The notes: generated by a model from the sequence alone, not told the origin. A stretch of DNA of 64,000 bases from Bacteroidota bacterium (GCA_023425865.1 JAFABV010000002.1:1-64000), one strand, 5' to 3'; shown: positions 36,001 through 44,242, numbered from the stretch's first letter. Translations and numbers: made by a program.

Positions 36001-37369
36001 GGCCGAACACCGCCGAGTGCATCATCTTCGACGCGCCATCATAGGTGATGTGATCCATTAACACCTGCCGCCCGGATTTAGACAGCCCTTCGAGTTCTCG
36101 CTTGCGGTCGAGCAGTCTCACGCCCACAAACTCCACGATGATTACCGCGCCGTCAATGATAATACCAAAGTCGAGCGCGCCGAGACTCATCAGGTTGGCA
36201 TCGATGCCGAAGATATACATCATCGATAGGGTGAAAAGCAGGGCCAAGGGTATCATCGACGAGATGACTAAGGCCGACCGCAGGTTGCCCAAGAGCAGCA
36301 GCACCACGAGAAACACGATGACACAGCCCACAAGCAGGTTTTCGAATACGGTGAGCGAGGTCTTGGCAATGAGTTCGCTGCGCTCGAGCACGGGGTTGAT
36401 GTACACGCCTTTGGGCAATGTCTTCTGCACCTCGGCCACTCGCGCCTTCACGTCGCGTATCACCTCCTTGGAGTTGGCGTTCTTGAGCATCATGATTTGC
36501 CCGAACACTTTCTCACCCTCGCCGTTGGCGGTGATGGCGCCAAAGCGGTTGGCATAGCCGAAATGCACCTCGGCAATGTCTTTCACCAGCACGGGTATGC
36601 CGTCGCGGTTCTTCACCACGATGTTGCCTACATCGTCGAGCGACTTTACCTGCGCGTCACCGCGGATGAAATAGCTCTCCGCGTTTTTCTCAATATAACC
36701 GCCGCCCGAGATGCTGTTGTTCTGTTCCAAGGCGTCGAACACATCGATGAGCGTGAGGTCGAGCTGCTGCAGACGCTTGGGATTGACAGCCACCTCATAC
36801 TGCTTGAGGAATCCGCCCCAGCTGTTGACCTCCACCACACCCTTGATGCCCGACAGCTGGCGCTTCACCATCCAGTCCTGTATGGTGCGTAGGTCCATGG
36901 GCGAATACATCTTCTCGTAGCCGGGTTTTACGTCGAGGGTATATTGATATATTTCGCCCAAACCGGTGGTGATGGGGCCCATTTCGGGCGTACCGAAGCC
37001 CTCGGGGATATTGGCAGATGCCGACTTTATCTTCTCGGCGATGAGTTGGCGAGGCAGATAGGTGCCCATGCTCTCGTCGAATACAATGGTCACGACCGAC
37101 AGTCCGAACTTCGACACCGACCTGATTTCCTTCACGCCCGGCAGATTGGCCATCTCCAACTCTACGGGGGCAGTGATAAACTGTTCTATCTCTTGGGTAG
37201 AAAGATTGCCTGAGGTGGTGATGACCTGCACCTGATTGTTGGTGATGTCGGGCACGGCACCCACCGGAATATTGATTACGGCGAAGATGCCAAAGCCGAA
37301 GATGGTCATCGTAAAGAGTATGACGATCAGCTTATATCTCAGACTAAACCTGATTACTTTTTCCAACAT
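33011..37369 (-). CDS. CusA/CzcA-type RND pump fused to a TolC-family outer-membrane factor
   Basis: A single 1452-residue chain. Residues 1 to ~1040 are a heavy-metal-efflux RND pump with twelve expected transmembrane helices (VIRFSLRYKLIVILFTMTIF; LGALDFGIIIDGAVIIVEFV). After a short charged linker comes a signal-peptide-like segment with an Ala-x-Ala site (FVLLLLCLLSATMAPAQ, about 1052-1070), then ~400 residues of TolC/CzcC-type helical hairpins (LSLDQAIANALANNKQYQAT; SSAYYDIVLLNAKRRYYQRL). Similar fusions occur in other Bacteroidota. The frame is open to a TTG at 37414, but a promoter overlaps that codon, so ATG 37369 is used. The exported metal cannot be read from sequence. Confidence 0.93.
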   Translation of the reverse strand: MLEKVIRFSLRYKLIVILFTMTIFGFGIFAVINIPVGAVPDITNNQVQVITTSGNLSTQEIEQFITAPVELEMANLPGVKEIRSVSKFGLSVVTIVFDESMGTYLPRQLIAEKIKSASANIPEGFGTPEMGPITTGLGEIYQYTLDVKPGYEKMYSPMDLRTIQDWMVKRQLSGIKGVVEVNSWGGFLKQYEVAVNPKRLQQLDLTLIDVFDALEQNNSISGGGYIEKNAESYFIRGDAQVKSLDDVGNIVVKNRDGIPVLVKDIAEVHFGYANRFGAITANGEGEKVFGQIMMLKNANSKEVIRDVKARVAEVQKTLPKGVYINPVLERSELIAKTSLTVFENLLVGCVIVFLVVLLLLGNLRSALVISSMIPLALLFTLSMMYIFGIDANLMSLGALDFGIIIDGAVIIVEFVGVRLLDRKRELEGLSKSGRQVLMDHITYDGASKMMHSAVFGQLIILIVFIPILSLQGVEGKMFHPMALAFSFAILGAMFLCLTWLPVISSLFLKPKRITRKNISKRVLKLAKMTYLPVIKWSIDHKRTVLSLSAASLVFSGALLMNMGGEFVPQLDEGDFVIQPALKTGTSLSKTVELTTQMEKILKKKFTEIDQVVCRIGAAEVPTDPMSMEEIDMIIKLKPRSQWVVASTKEELADKIKDALSVIPGIDYEFTQPIEMRFNELITGVRSDIAIKVFGEDLDYLNQKASEIKDLVEKVPGAADVILEKTTGLPQMNVTYNRQKIAFYGVEAKTLNNYLSTAFGGQAAGSVFEGEKRFDLVVRLDKGDRRDIADIRQLQVPLPNGKLVPLSELATISYSQGPAKISRENTHRRVVVSVNVRGRDLQSVVKDIQKVVADKVTFKPGTYVKYGGQFENLQNATKRLTIAVPIALALIFIFLHFAFKSMKDTIMIFTAVPLSVVGGILALWLRGMSFSISAGIGFIALFGIAVLNGIVLVEHLKNLYNSGMRDLRQIVLVGATDRLRPVMLTAAAAAMGFLPMAVSTGAGAEVQRPLATVVIGGLITSTMLTMVALPLLFMLFHNEEGIKYKIVRIFKNKNFVLLLLCLLSATMAPAQNTITPAPELSLDQAIANALANNKQYQATRMKVEERKALATSRLDLDKTRFYYGYDQANTADNGHALHTVGVEQDIPFPTVFAERNRARRIEVALAEAELHKQQQVLTRQVSSAYYDIVLLNAKRRYYQRLDSLYNILGTSAATRHRLGDISQLDLMNAEARTKQMALDLEQLDFDIANAYRHLTALMQTTEAYTISEHRLELIPIAEPNLANNADLEAASLQSDYLRSNIKIERQRLLPDLSMNYFFATNTQKNNRGYNGFEVGVSLPLFTAQQRAKVKAGKIAWAANEALRENTRTLLENRCAQLRTLLTKHQKAIDFYHTTGQQLSHEITRSATKSYQAGAIDFYQFAMSIENAMRLEMDYYEALAAYNQIAIELNYVTL

Positions 37370-37411
37370 ACGCAGTGTTTCGGTGTAGGTACTATGATTA
37401 TAAAACTCCTT

Positions 37412-37443
37412 CAAAAATAAGAAAAATATGCTTTGCCTGCAAT
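37412..37443 (-). promoter_or_regulatory. Promoter of the RND efflux operon
   Basis: On the minus strand ATTG (37440-37443), a 20-bp spacer and TATTTTTG (37412-37419) match the Bacteroidota consensus. It places the transcription start near 37405, downstream of the TTG at 37414, and so supports translation from ATG 37369. Confidence 0.55.
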
Positions 37444-37633
37444 AGAAAGGATATTAAATATGAGATATTTAGAATGTGTCTAAAGTGCTGAAGATGGCGC
37501 GACGGTATCCGCACTTGGCTACTTAGCCAAACGCAACGCTTGGCTTATGCGTAATGTGTGCCTTAACAATGGGTGTAATGTCCAGAAAGCGTACGCGAGG
37601 CCTGCCATACGGGATGTTTTTTACTGCTTATCC

Positions 37634-37665
37634 GTTGGTTGAATCAAATTTAGTTGGTATCTTTG
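37634..37665 (+). promoter_or_regulatory. Promoter of the DUF4254-GT9 pair
   Basis: GTTG (37634-37637), a 20-bp spacer and TATCTTTG (37658-37665). It overlaps an upstream in-frame ATG, so the true start is ATG 37690. Confidence 0.65.
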
Positions 37666-37689
37666 CACAACAATCTAAAACAACTTTTT

Positions 37690-38295
37690 ATGTCGTTCAC
37701 ACACACTTGCAATGCCATTTTCAATAAGGCTATCGATGATTATCACGTGAAAAACGATGTTGATACCCCCATCTGCAATCCCTACGAGCGCGACTCTGTG
37801 GATAATCGCCTGTATCTGAAATGTTGGATTGACACTGTTCAGTGGCATCTTGAAGACATCATCCGCGACCCGCACATCGACCCCTTGGAGGCCTTGGCCC
37901 TGAAGCGCCGTATCGATCGCTCGAACCAAGACCGCACCGACCTGGTGGAGCAAATCGACTCGTACTTCCGTCAGAAGTATTCCGACGTAACTCCTTTGCC
38001 CGATGCCCGTCTCAATACCGAGAGTCCGGCGTGGGCTGTCGACCGTCTGTCGATTCTGGCTCTGAAAATCTATCACATGCGTGAACAGGTACAGCGCGCC
38101 GACGCTACAGCCGAGCATCGCGAGCGTTGCCAGCACAAACTCAACATCTTGTTGGAGCAGCAAGTGGACCTTGGCACAGCCATCGACCAGCTTCTTGAGG
38201 ACATCGAATCCGGCAAGAAGTATATGAAGGTTTACCGACAGATGAAAATGTACAACGATCCCAGCACCAATCCAGTGCTTTATAACAAGAAATGA
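37690..38295 (+). CDS. DUF4254 family protein
   Basis: A 201-residue soluble, highly charged helical protein of the DUF4254 type (DRLSILALKIYHMREQVQRA). The function is unknown. It is often found next to glycosyltransferases of lipopolysaccharide or heptose metabolism in Bacteroidales, and here a GT9 heptosyltransferase gene starts 35 bp downstream, so a role linked to surface glycan assembly is plausible but unproven. The ATG is set by the promoter. Confidence 0.85.
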   Translation: MSFTHTCNAIFNKAIDDYHVKNDVDTPICNPYERDSVDNRLYLKCWIDTVQWHLEDIIRDPHIDPLEALALKRRIDRSNQDRTDLVEQIDSYFRQKYSDVTPLPDARLNTESPAWAVDRLSILALKIYHMREQVQRADATAEHRERCQHKLNILLEQQVDLGTAIDQLLEDIESGKKYMKVYRQMKMYNDPSTNPVLYNKK

Positions 38296-38330
38296 TCGTG
38301 CCCTATATTCTCTACCGCTCCTAACCAAAC

Positions 38331-39377
38331 ATGATAACCCAGCATATTCTGATTATCCGGTTCTCAGCCATGGGTGATGTTGCCATGGTGGTACCGGTTG
38401 TCTTTTCATTGGCCAAGCAGTATCCGCAGGTGCATTTCACGATGCTCTCGCGCCCGTTTGCGCGTCCTCTGTTTGAAAACATCGCTCCCAACGTGAGCTT
38501 TATGGAGGCAGATATCAAGCACGAATACAATGGTATCAAAGGCCTTAATGCCCTCTACCGGCGGCTGGCCGCCAAGCAGTTTACTGCCGTAGCCGACCTT
38601 CACAACGTGCTGAGGACTACTTATCTGCGTATGCGGTTTAACCTTGACAACCAGCGCGTGGAGCATCTGGTCAAAGACCGTCAGCAGCGTTTGCTGCTTA
38701 CGCGCAGCAATAATAAGGTGCTCGAGCAGCTGCCGTCGGCCTTTCATAACTATGCCGAAGTGTTTAGAAGGTTAGGCTATCCCATCGAGCTCGACTTCAA
38801 GACGCTGATTACTCCTGCCCAGGCCAATCTGCGTCTGTTGCCTGCCGCCATTGGCGAGAAGAAGGCGTTTCAGCAGTGGATAGGTATAGCCCCCTTTGCC
38901 GCGCATCGTGGCAAGACCTATCCGTTGCCCCGCATCCAGGAAGTCATTGCGCGTCTTAACCGCAGTCACCCTTCATGCCGTATCTTCCTGTTTGGGGCGG
39001 GTGCTGCCGAGAACGCGCTTCTCGATACCCTTGTGACTCAAAACAACCATTGTCTCAGCGTGCCGCGCCATCTCAACGGCCTTCAGCAGGAGCTTATCCT
39101 GATGAGTCATCTCGACGTGATGGTCACCATGGACAGTGCCAACATGCATCTGGCATCGCTTGTCGGCGTGCCCGTGGTGAGTATATGGGGGGCCACGCAT
39201 CCTTACGCGGGCTTCTTAGGCTGGAACCAGAGCTATGACGACGTGGTACAGATAGACATGGACTGTCGTCCCTGCTCGGTCTACGGCAAGAAAGACTGTA
39301 TGCGTGGCGACTATGCCTGCCTCAACCAGATAGCCCCCGAGGTCATCGTCGAGAAGGTGGAGAAACACTTGAAATAG
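38331..39377 (+). CDS. Glycosyltransferase family 9 (heptosyltransferase-like)
   Basis: A 348-residue GT-B fold enzyme expected to transfer a heptose or related sugar to lipid A core or another envelope glycan. The N-terminal ILIIRFSAMGDVAMVVPVV and the C-terminal TMDSANMHLASLVGVPVVS are family signatures. CRPCSVYGKKDCMRGDYAC near the end resembles the cysteine cluster in some Bacteroidota GT9 proteins. It is co-directional with the DUF4254 gene, and a 16-bp hairpin follows. Confidence 0.93.
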   Translation: MITQHILIIRFSAMGDVAMVVPVVFSLAKQYPQVHFTMLSRPFARPLFENIAPNVSFMEADIKHEYNGIKGLNALYRRLAAKQFTAVADLHNVLRTTYLRMRFNLDNQRVEHLVKDRQQRLLLTRSNNKVLEQLPSAFHNYAEVFRRLGYPIELDFKTLITPAQANLRLLPAAIGEKKAFQQWIGIAPFAAHRGKTYPLPRIQEVIARLNRSHPSCRIFLFGAGAAENALLDTLVTQNNHCLSVPRHLNGLQQELILMSHLDVMVTMDSANMHLASLVGVPVVSIWGATHPYAGFLGWNQSYDDVVQIDMDCRPCSVYGKKDCMRGDYACLNQIAPEVIVEKVEKHLK

Positions 39378-39429
39378 CCCCAAGCATCCTCTTTGTTTTA
39401 CAAGCAGGATATAGAGACATCAGGAAGCC

Positions 39430-39466
39430 AAACTGCCGTTGACAGCATCACTGTCAACGGCAGTTT
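39430..39466. terminator. Strong hairpin between convergent genes
   Basis: AAACTGCCGTTGACAG (39430-39445) pairs perfectly over 16 bp with CTGTCAACGGCAGTTT (39451-39466) around CATCA. AAA/TTT at the stem base gives a short T-run in both directions; it probably ends both the GT9 and fucosidase transcripts. Confidence 0.7.
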
Positions 39467-39520
39467 CGTAAGTAGCCCTCAGTTGGGCAGACGGCATCAA
39501 TTCTGAGCGCTGCCGTCGCT

Positions 39521-40984
39521 TTATTTCATTTTCGAGAGATACGCCCCCATTTCGTTGATGCACAGCGGACCACGTGCGTCATCGAATGTGACGCGTATTT
39601 GTTTCGCCTGTATGGTGTTGAAGCGAAGCAGTCGTCGATAGCCAATGGTGGTGGTCTGCTCCTCAACGGGCAGCGGCTTCCAGTTGCCGTTGTATTGGTA
39701 TTCTACGCGAAACTTCCTCACGCGCTGGCCAAGAGGAATGTACTCTTGAATCATCAATCGGTTGAGGCTTTGCTGCCTTTTGAATGTAAAGGTCAACGTA
39801 CCGCTTGTCTCTCCATCCTTGGTAGCCCAGTAAGTGTCGAAGTTTCCGTCAGTCACATTGGCAGCTCCGAACGCGTTGTGACGGGTGCTGCTGGCTTTCA
39901 CCTTGGCGTTCTTCAGCAGGTTTACGCGAAACTCCTCATCCAATGCCTTACGGAAGTTCACCAAATGGATAGAGTCTGTAGGGTGTATGAGTCCGTCCTT
40001 GTCCACGGGCACATTGAGCAGGAACGTGCTGTTGCGGCCTACGCTGGTGTAATAGATGTCCATGAGGTCGGCTACACTTTTCACCTTGTCGTTCTCGCTG
40101 TCGTGATAGAACCATCCCGGGCGAATCGACACATCACACTCCGCGGGCACCCAAGTGTCGCCATTGGCATGTCCGCTGTTGAGTTCAGCCATTTTTTCAT
40201 AGCCTGCATACACCTTGTTAGCGTTGAGCAGCGACCAGTTGGTCTCACCTGCCCGTCCCTTCTCATTGCCTACCCATCTGCAGCCGGGTCCGCCGTCTGA
40301 GAAGATGACAGCCTGCGGCTGATATTTCTCCACGAGCTTTTTCACGCGGTCAAATTCGTAATAGGTGCGGCGGTCTATCTGTCGTTTCTCGTTGGCCCCG
40401 CCATACCATCCGTCGCCACCGTTGGCTCCGTCGAGCCATACCTCAAAGAGATTGCCGTACTGTGTAAAGAGTTCTTCCATCTGGGCATAGTAGTATTCGC
40501 GATAGAATGGCGTGCCGTAGAAGGCCTGATGGCGGTCCCAGGGCGAAAGATACACGCCCAACTTCATGCCGTATTTCTGGCAGGCCGCCGCCAATTCGCC
40601 CACGATGTCGCCTTTTCCGTCCTTGTAGGGCGTGTTTCTAATGCTGTAGTCGGTGTACTTGGTTGGCCACATGCAGAAGCCGTCATGATGCTTTGCGGTA
40701 ATGATGACCCCCTTCATTCCGCCAGCCTTCAGCGTCCTCACCCACTGTTCGCAGTCAAGTCGGCTGGGATTGAAGATTTGCGGATTGGCATTGCCATATC
40801 CCCATTCCGAGTCGTCATAGGTATTCAGGCCATAATGTATAAAAGCGTAGGTCTCCATCTGTTGCCATGCCACCTGGTTGGTTGTGGGCAGCGGTGCTAT
40901 TGCCGCGGGAGCCTCTTGTTGTGAGAATACAGACAATGGCATTGTCGCCATCATCATAGCTAAAGGTAGATTCTTGATTTTCAT
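39521..40984 (-). CDS. Alpha-L-fucosidase (GH29) with C-terminal discoidin-like domain
   Basis: Exo-glycosidase that releases alpha-linked L-fucose from host or dietary glycans. The 487 residues start with a signal peptide (cut near VFSQQ). The GH29 barrel follows (FIHYGLNTYDDSEWGYG, TAKHHDGFCMWPTKYTDYS), with the catalytic nucleophile in FEVWLDGANGG (Asp185). Residues ~355-485 form a F5/8-type-C-like module (NAKVKASSTRHNAFGAANVT). It is a solitary gene; no sus pair is adjacent. Confidence 0.95.
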   Translation of the reverse strand: MKIKNLPLAMMMATMPLSVFSQQEAPAAIAPLPTTNQVAWQQMETYAFIHYGLNTYDDSEWGYGNANPQIFNPSRLDCEQWVRTLKAGGMKGVIITAKHHDGFCMWPTKYTDYSIRNTPYKDGKGDIVGELAAACQKYGMKLGVYLSPWDRHQAFYGTPFYREYYYAQMEELFTQYGNLFEVWLDGANGGDGWYGGANEKRQIDRRTYYEFDRVKKLVEKYQPQAVIFSDGGPGCRWVGNEKGRAGETNWSLLNANKVYAGYEKMAELNSGHANGDTWVPAECDVSIRPGWFYHDSENDKVKSVADLMDIYYTSVGRNSTFLLNVPVDKDGLIHPTDSIHLVNFRKALDEEFRVNLLKNAKVKASSTRHNAFGAANVTDGNFDTYWATKDGETSGTLTFTFKRQQSLNRLMIQEYIPLGQRVRKFRVEYQYNGNWKPLPVEEQTTTIGYRRLLRFNTIQAKQIRVTFDDARGPLCINEMGAYLSKMK

Positions 40985-41051
40985 GGGTAATAATTATGAT
41001 ATTTGTAAAAGTGTGTTTCTTGCTCAAATGGTCTGTCAGCCATTCCACGGC

Positions 41052-41711
41052 TTACTCGTTGGCCAATTGTTGCTTGGCAAACTCCCAGATGACGATGCCT
41101 GCCGTGACGCTGACGTTAAGCGAATGTTTGGTGCCAAACTGTGGAATCTCCAAGCATCCGTCGCATAAGTCCACAACCCTTTGCTTCACCCCCTTCACCT
41201 CATTGCCGAAGATGATGGCGGTGGGTTGGTGTGCTGGTGGGTTGGGTTGTTGGTTTGTTGGGTTGTTGGTTTGTTGGTTTGTTGGATTGTTGGATTGTTG
41301 GTTTGTTGGGTTGATATATGGTGCGTTAGGCCATTTTGAATTTTGAATTTTGAATTTTGAATTAAAAAGCTCCTGCAGCTTCGTCGACCCCTCCACCTGT
41401 TCGACGGCATAGACATCGTATCCGCGTGCCTGTAGGTCGTGCACGGCGTCTTCGGTGTTTTCAAAGTATCTCCAGTCCACCGAGTCCTCACCGCCGAGCG
41501 CCGTCTTGTGTATCTCAGGGTGGGGCGGGGTGGCCGTGATACCGCAGAGGTAAACGGCCTCTATGCGGAATGCGTCGCCGGTGCGAAATACCGAGCCCAC
41601 GTTATACAGACTCCGCACATCGTCGAGCACGACGACGAGTGGCAGTTTCTCCGCCTCCTTAAACTTCTCCAAGCTCAGGCGGTTCATCTCTATGGTCTTC
41701 AGTTTGCGCAT
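41052..41711 (-). CDS. TrmH/SpoU-family RNA 2'-O-methyltransferase with repeat insertion
   Basis: SPOUT-fold methyltransferase (219 residues) that methylates a ribose 2'-OH in tRNA or rRNA. Motif 1 (NVGSVFRTGDAF), motif 2 (IIFGNEVKGV) and motif 3 (HSLNVSVTAGIVIWEF) are intact. Residues ~116-164, between motifs 1 and 2, are encoded by tandem repeats: four TTTTGAA heptamers on the plus strand, then a run of octamers giving an 8-residue peptide period (NPTNQQSN, NPTNQQTN). Relatives have only a short loop there. The frame is preserved, so the protein could still be active. The target RNA is unknown. sufE lies just upstream. Confidence 0.9.
   Translation of the reverse strand: MRKLKTIEMNRLSLEKFKEAEKLPLVVVLDDVRSLYNVGSVFRTGDAFRIEAVYLCGITATPPHPEIHKTALGGEDSVDWRYFENTEDAVHDLQARGYDVYAVEQVEGSTKLQELFNSKFKIQNSKWPNAPYINPTNQQSNNPTNQQTNNPTNQQPNPPAHQPTAIIFGNEVKGVKQRVVDLCDGCLEIPQFGTKHSLNVSVTAGIVIWEFAKQQLANE
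41217..41362. repeat. Octamer and heptamer repeat tracts inside the TrmH-family gene
   Basis: On the minus strand eight or more CCAACAAN/CCAACCCA octamers occupy about 41217-41310. On the plus strand four TTTTGAA heptamers occupy about 41333-41362. The combined length keeps the gene in frame and adds about 49 residues. Confidence 0.85.
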
Positions 41712-41735
41712 GGTTGGCAGCGTTGTCGTGAGGTC

Positions 41736-42155
41736 TTATTCTTTCGTCGAGAATATCAGGGCGTAGGCCTTGATACGTTTCACCATGGCCAGCAGTCCAT
41801 TGCTGCGTGTGGGCGAGAGGTGCTCGCGCAGGCCTATACGGTCAATGAAGTAGAGGTCGGCATCGAGTATTTCCCGTGGTGTGTGTCCGCTGATGACCCG
41901 TATCAGCAGCGCGATGATGCCCTTCACGATGAGCGCGTCGCTGTCGGCGGTGAAATAGAGTTTGCCGTCCTCGTGGTCACATTGTATCCACACGCGGCTC
42001 TGGCAGCCGTCGATGAGGTTCTGCTCGTTCTTGTATTTCTCGTCAAGGGCAGCAAGGTCGTTACCCAAGTCGATGAGCAGCTGGTATTTGTCCATCCAGT
42101 CGTCGAAGTCAGAAAACTCCGTGATGACCTCGTCCTGTATTTCGTTGATTGTCAT
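41736..42155 (-). CDS. sufE: SufE-family cysteine desulfurase activator
   Basis: Accepts sulfur from a SufS-type cysteine desulfurase for iron-sulfur cluster assembly; 139 residues, with the sulfur-accepting Cys51 in LIDGCQSRVW and the family motif SGHTPREIL. No sufS or sufBCD is in the window. The TrmH-family gene follows 24 bp downstream. Confidence 0.93.
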   Translation of the reverse strand: MTINEIQDEVITEFSDFDDWMDKYQLLIDLGNDLAALDEKYKNEQNLIDGCQSRVWIQCDHEDGKLYFTADSDALIVKGIIALLIRVISGHTPREILDADLYFIDRIGLREHLSPTRSNGLLAMVKRIKAYALIFSTKE

Positions 42156-42216
42156 AATATTGTTTTGATTGTTGTTGAGGCCTCGGGCAAAGCGCCCCCG
42201 AGCCCTTTGTTGTCAT

Positions 42217-43470
42217 TTATGCTTGTTTTACGGTTTCGAGCTTAAAGAACTTGTCGCCCGGTCGCACCTTGTCGGTCACGGGTATAGACACGCGCCACCC
42301 CTGCTCGGCCCGTTCCACCGGCTTGAGGTCGTAGCGTATCTCCGTGGCGTCGAGATACATCACACCGGTGGTGTTGCCCGTAATGAGCAGTTTGTCGCCC
42401 AACTCAAACGTGTTGGCCTCGACGGCAATCTCTGCCACGTTGAGCTTTGAGAAATACTTGGTCACCTTACCCACGAGCACCTTTCGCTCAGTGGCACTCG
42501 ACCCGTAATGCTTGTTCCATTCGCCCATGGTCTGGCCTTGGTAGTAGCCATCCCAGAATCCACGGTTGAACACGGTGGCCAGTCGCTCGTCCCACTCGGC
42601 CTTGCGCTCCTCGGTAAAGGTGCCGTCGAGCACAGCCTGTATGGCCTCCTTGTAACACCTCACCACGGTGTACACATATTCGGGTCCGCGGGCACGGCCT
42701 TCTATTTTGAACACGCGCACGCCGGCATCCATCATGCGGTCGATAAAGCGCACCGTCTTCAGGTCTTTCGGACTCATGAGATACTGGTTGTCTATCTCCA
42801 GCTGGTTGCCCGTCTCGTTGTCGGTGGCCGTGTACGAGCGTCGGCATATCTGCGTGCACTCGCCGCGGTTGGCTGAGCGGTTTTGCGCGTGCAGGCTCAT
42901 GTAGCACTTCCCCGACACGGCCATGCACAGTGCGCCGTGGCAAAACATCTCTATGCGCACCTGCCGGCCCATGGGGCCAATGATGTTCTGGCGTTCTATC
43001 TCGCCGTAGATATGCTTCACCTGGTCCATGTTGAGTTCGCGGGCCAGTACGCTCACGTCGGCAAACTGACTGTAGAATTTCAGTGCCTCTACGTTAGAGA
43101 TGTTGAGCTGTGTAGAGAGGTGCACCTCCACCCCCTTCTCCCGACAGTAGGTCATTACCGCCACGTCGGCAGCGATGACCGCCGATATGCCGGCTTCCTT
43201 GGCGGCATCGATAATCTCGCGCATGGCATCGAGGTCGCTGTCATAGATAATGGTGTTGACGGTGAGATAAGTCTTAATGCCATGCTCACTGCATGTGCGT
43301 GCTATATCGTGAAGGTCGTCTATGCCGAAGTGGTTGGCACTGTGCGAACGCATGTTGAGCTGTCCGATGCCGAAGTACACAGAGTCGGCACCCGCCTGAA
43401 TGGCAGCCGCCAATGACTCGCGCGAACCCACGGGGGCCATGACCTCAAAGTCTGTTGATTGTAATTTCAT
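42217..43470 (-). CDS. Peptidase U32 family protein
   Basis: A 417-residue member of the U32 family. The N-terminal VGSRESLAAAIQAGADSVYF and the diagnostic EMFCHGALCMAVSGKCYMSL are present; cysteines of the latter may hold an iron-sulfur cluster. Members include TrhP, which hydroxylates uridine-34 of tRNA, so an RNA-modification role is as likely as proteolysis. The C-terminal domain (VEANTFELGDKLLITGNTTG) is the small beta-barrel of this group. Downstream, CTCGGG/CCCGAG near 42182-42201 may form a weak terminator. Confidence 0.93.
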   Translation of the reverse strand: MKLQSTDFEVMAPVGSRESLAAAIQAGADSVYFGIGQLNMRSHSANHFGIDDLHDIARTCSEHGIKTYLTVNTIIYDSDLDAMREIIDAAKEAGISAVIAADVAVMTYCREKGVEVHLSTQLNISNVEALKFYSQFADVSVLARELNMDQVKHIYGEIERQNIIGPMGRQVRIEMFCHGALCMAVSGKCYMSLHAQNRSANRGECTQICRRSYTATDNETGNQLEIDNQYLMSPKDLKTVRFIDRMMDAGVRVFKIEGRARGPEYVYTVVRCYKEAIQAVLDGTFTEERKAEWDERLATVFNRGFWDGYYQGQTMGEWNKHYGSSATERKVLVGKVTKYFSKLNVAEIAVEANTFELGDKLLITGNTTGVMYLDATEIRYDLKPVERAEQGWRVSIPVTDKVRPGDKFFKLETVKQA

Positions 43471-43777
43471 GGTGCAAAGTTACGAAAAAGATAAGCAGTA
43501 GCAGCGAAAAAAAAGGTTAAAGCTATCCGTAGCCACTGTATAACATCATGGCTTGCGCAAGCAAGCGGTGGGGCTTACGGCAATTCCCCACTGGCTCTTG
43601 GTGCCCTGTAACAGGCCATTTACCTCCCAGCGCATGCTGAGCAGTCTTCACCCGTCAGCGCCTATGCAAACGCCTTGGACACGCCCCATCATCATGAGGC
43701 ATATCCAAGGCGTGGGCCTGTAGGGCGAAATCTTGGCGCGTAGGCCATCGTCTCGCCGCCATTCGGCATATGGCGGT
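43471..43777. other. Intergenic region between the U32 gene and the small secreted protein gene
   Basis: Contains one long hairpin (43670-43713) and no gene. Confidence 0.4.
43670..43713 (-). terminator. Hairpin after the small secreted protein gene
   Basis: ACGCCTTGGA (43670-43679) pairs perfectly with TCCAAGGCGT (43704-43713), with further inner pairing. On the minus strand it is followed by TTGC. Probable transcription terminator or mRNA end. Confidence 0.5.
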
Positions 43778-44242
43778 TTACTTGCCCAAGTATTTGTTGT
43801 ACTGGGCTTTGGTCAGTATTTTCTGCAGTTCGGTGTTGTAGGCATTGCGCTTCTGGTGCTGACTCTTGATGTGTGCCTGCTGTTCAGCGCTGCTTTTGTG
43901 CGTCTCACCGCCTTCATGCGTCGTGGCTCCCGTCTTGCCGTCTACCGCCTTCTTGCCACTGTTCTCGTTGGCAGGCAGTGGCTTGCCCTTAAAGCGAGGG
44001 TTGGCAATGAGGTCGGCGTATTTCTCGTTCAGCTTCTTCAGTTTCTTGGCCTGCGTGCTGTTCAGTCCGAGTTCCTTGACGAGGTTGTTGGTGGCCTGCT
44101 GCGGTGTCAGTGTCGATGCGTTGTTGTTTTTGTTCTGAGCCACGGCTACGGTGTTAGCCTTTGCTGTGGTGGGAGCGGCGGTAAGGCCTGCCATTGCCAT
44201 TACGCAAACGGCGAATAGTGGAAATGTAATTGTCTTCATCAT
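43778..44242 (-). CDS. Small secreted Lys/Asn-rich protein
   Basis: A 154-residue protein with a signal peptide (ending near AKANTVAVA). The mature part is basic and helical, with two LTPQQATNNLVKELGLNSTQ / TELQKILTKAQYNKYLGK segments that recall the heptad LTPEQ-type motifs of Spy/CpxP-like periplasmic proteins. The middle (GKKAVDGKTGATTHEGGETH) is low-complexity and disordered. The function is unknown. Confidence 0.75.
   Translation of the reverse strand: MMKTITFPLFAVCVMAMAGLTAAPTTAKANTVAVAQNKNNNASTLTPQQATNNLVKELGLNSTQAKKLKKLNEKYADLIANPRFKGKPLPANENSGKKAVDGKTGATTHEGGETHKSSAEQQAHIKSQHQKRNAYNTELQKILTKAQYNKYLGK

Noticed and set aside
37370..37414. TTG start at 37414 for the RND pump
   Set aside because: It falls within the -7 promoter element; ATG 37369 gives the normal CusA/CzcA N-terminus.
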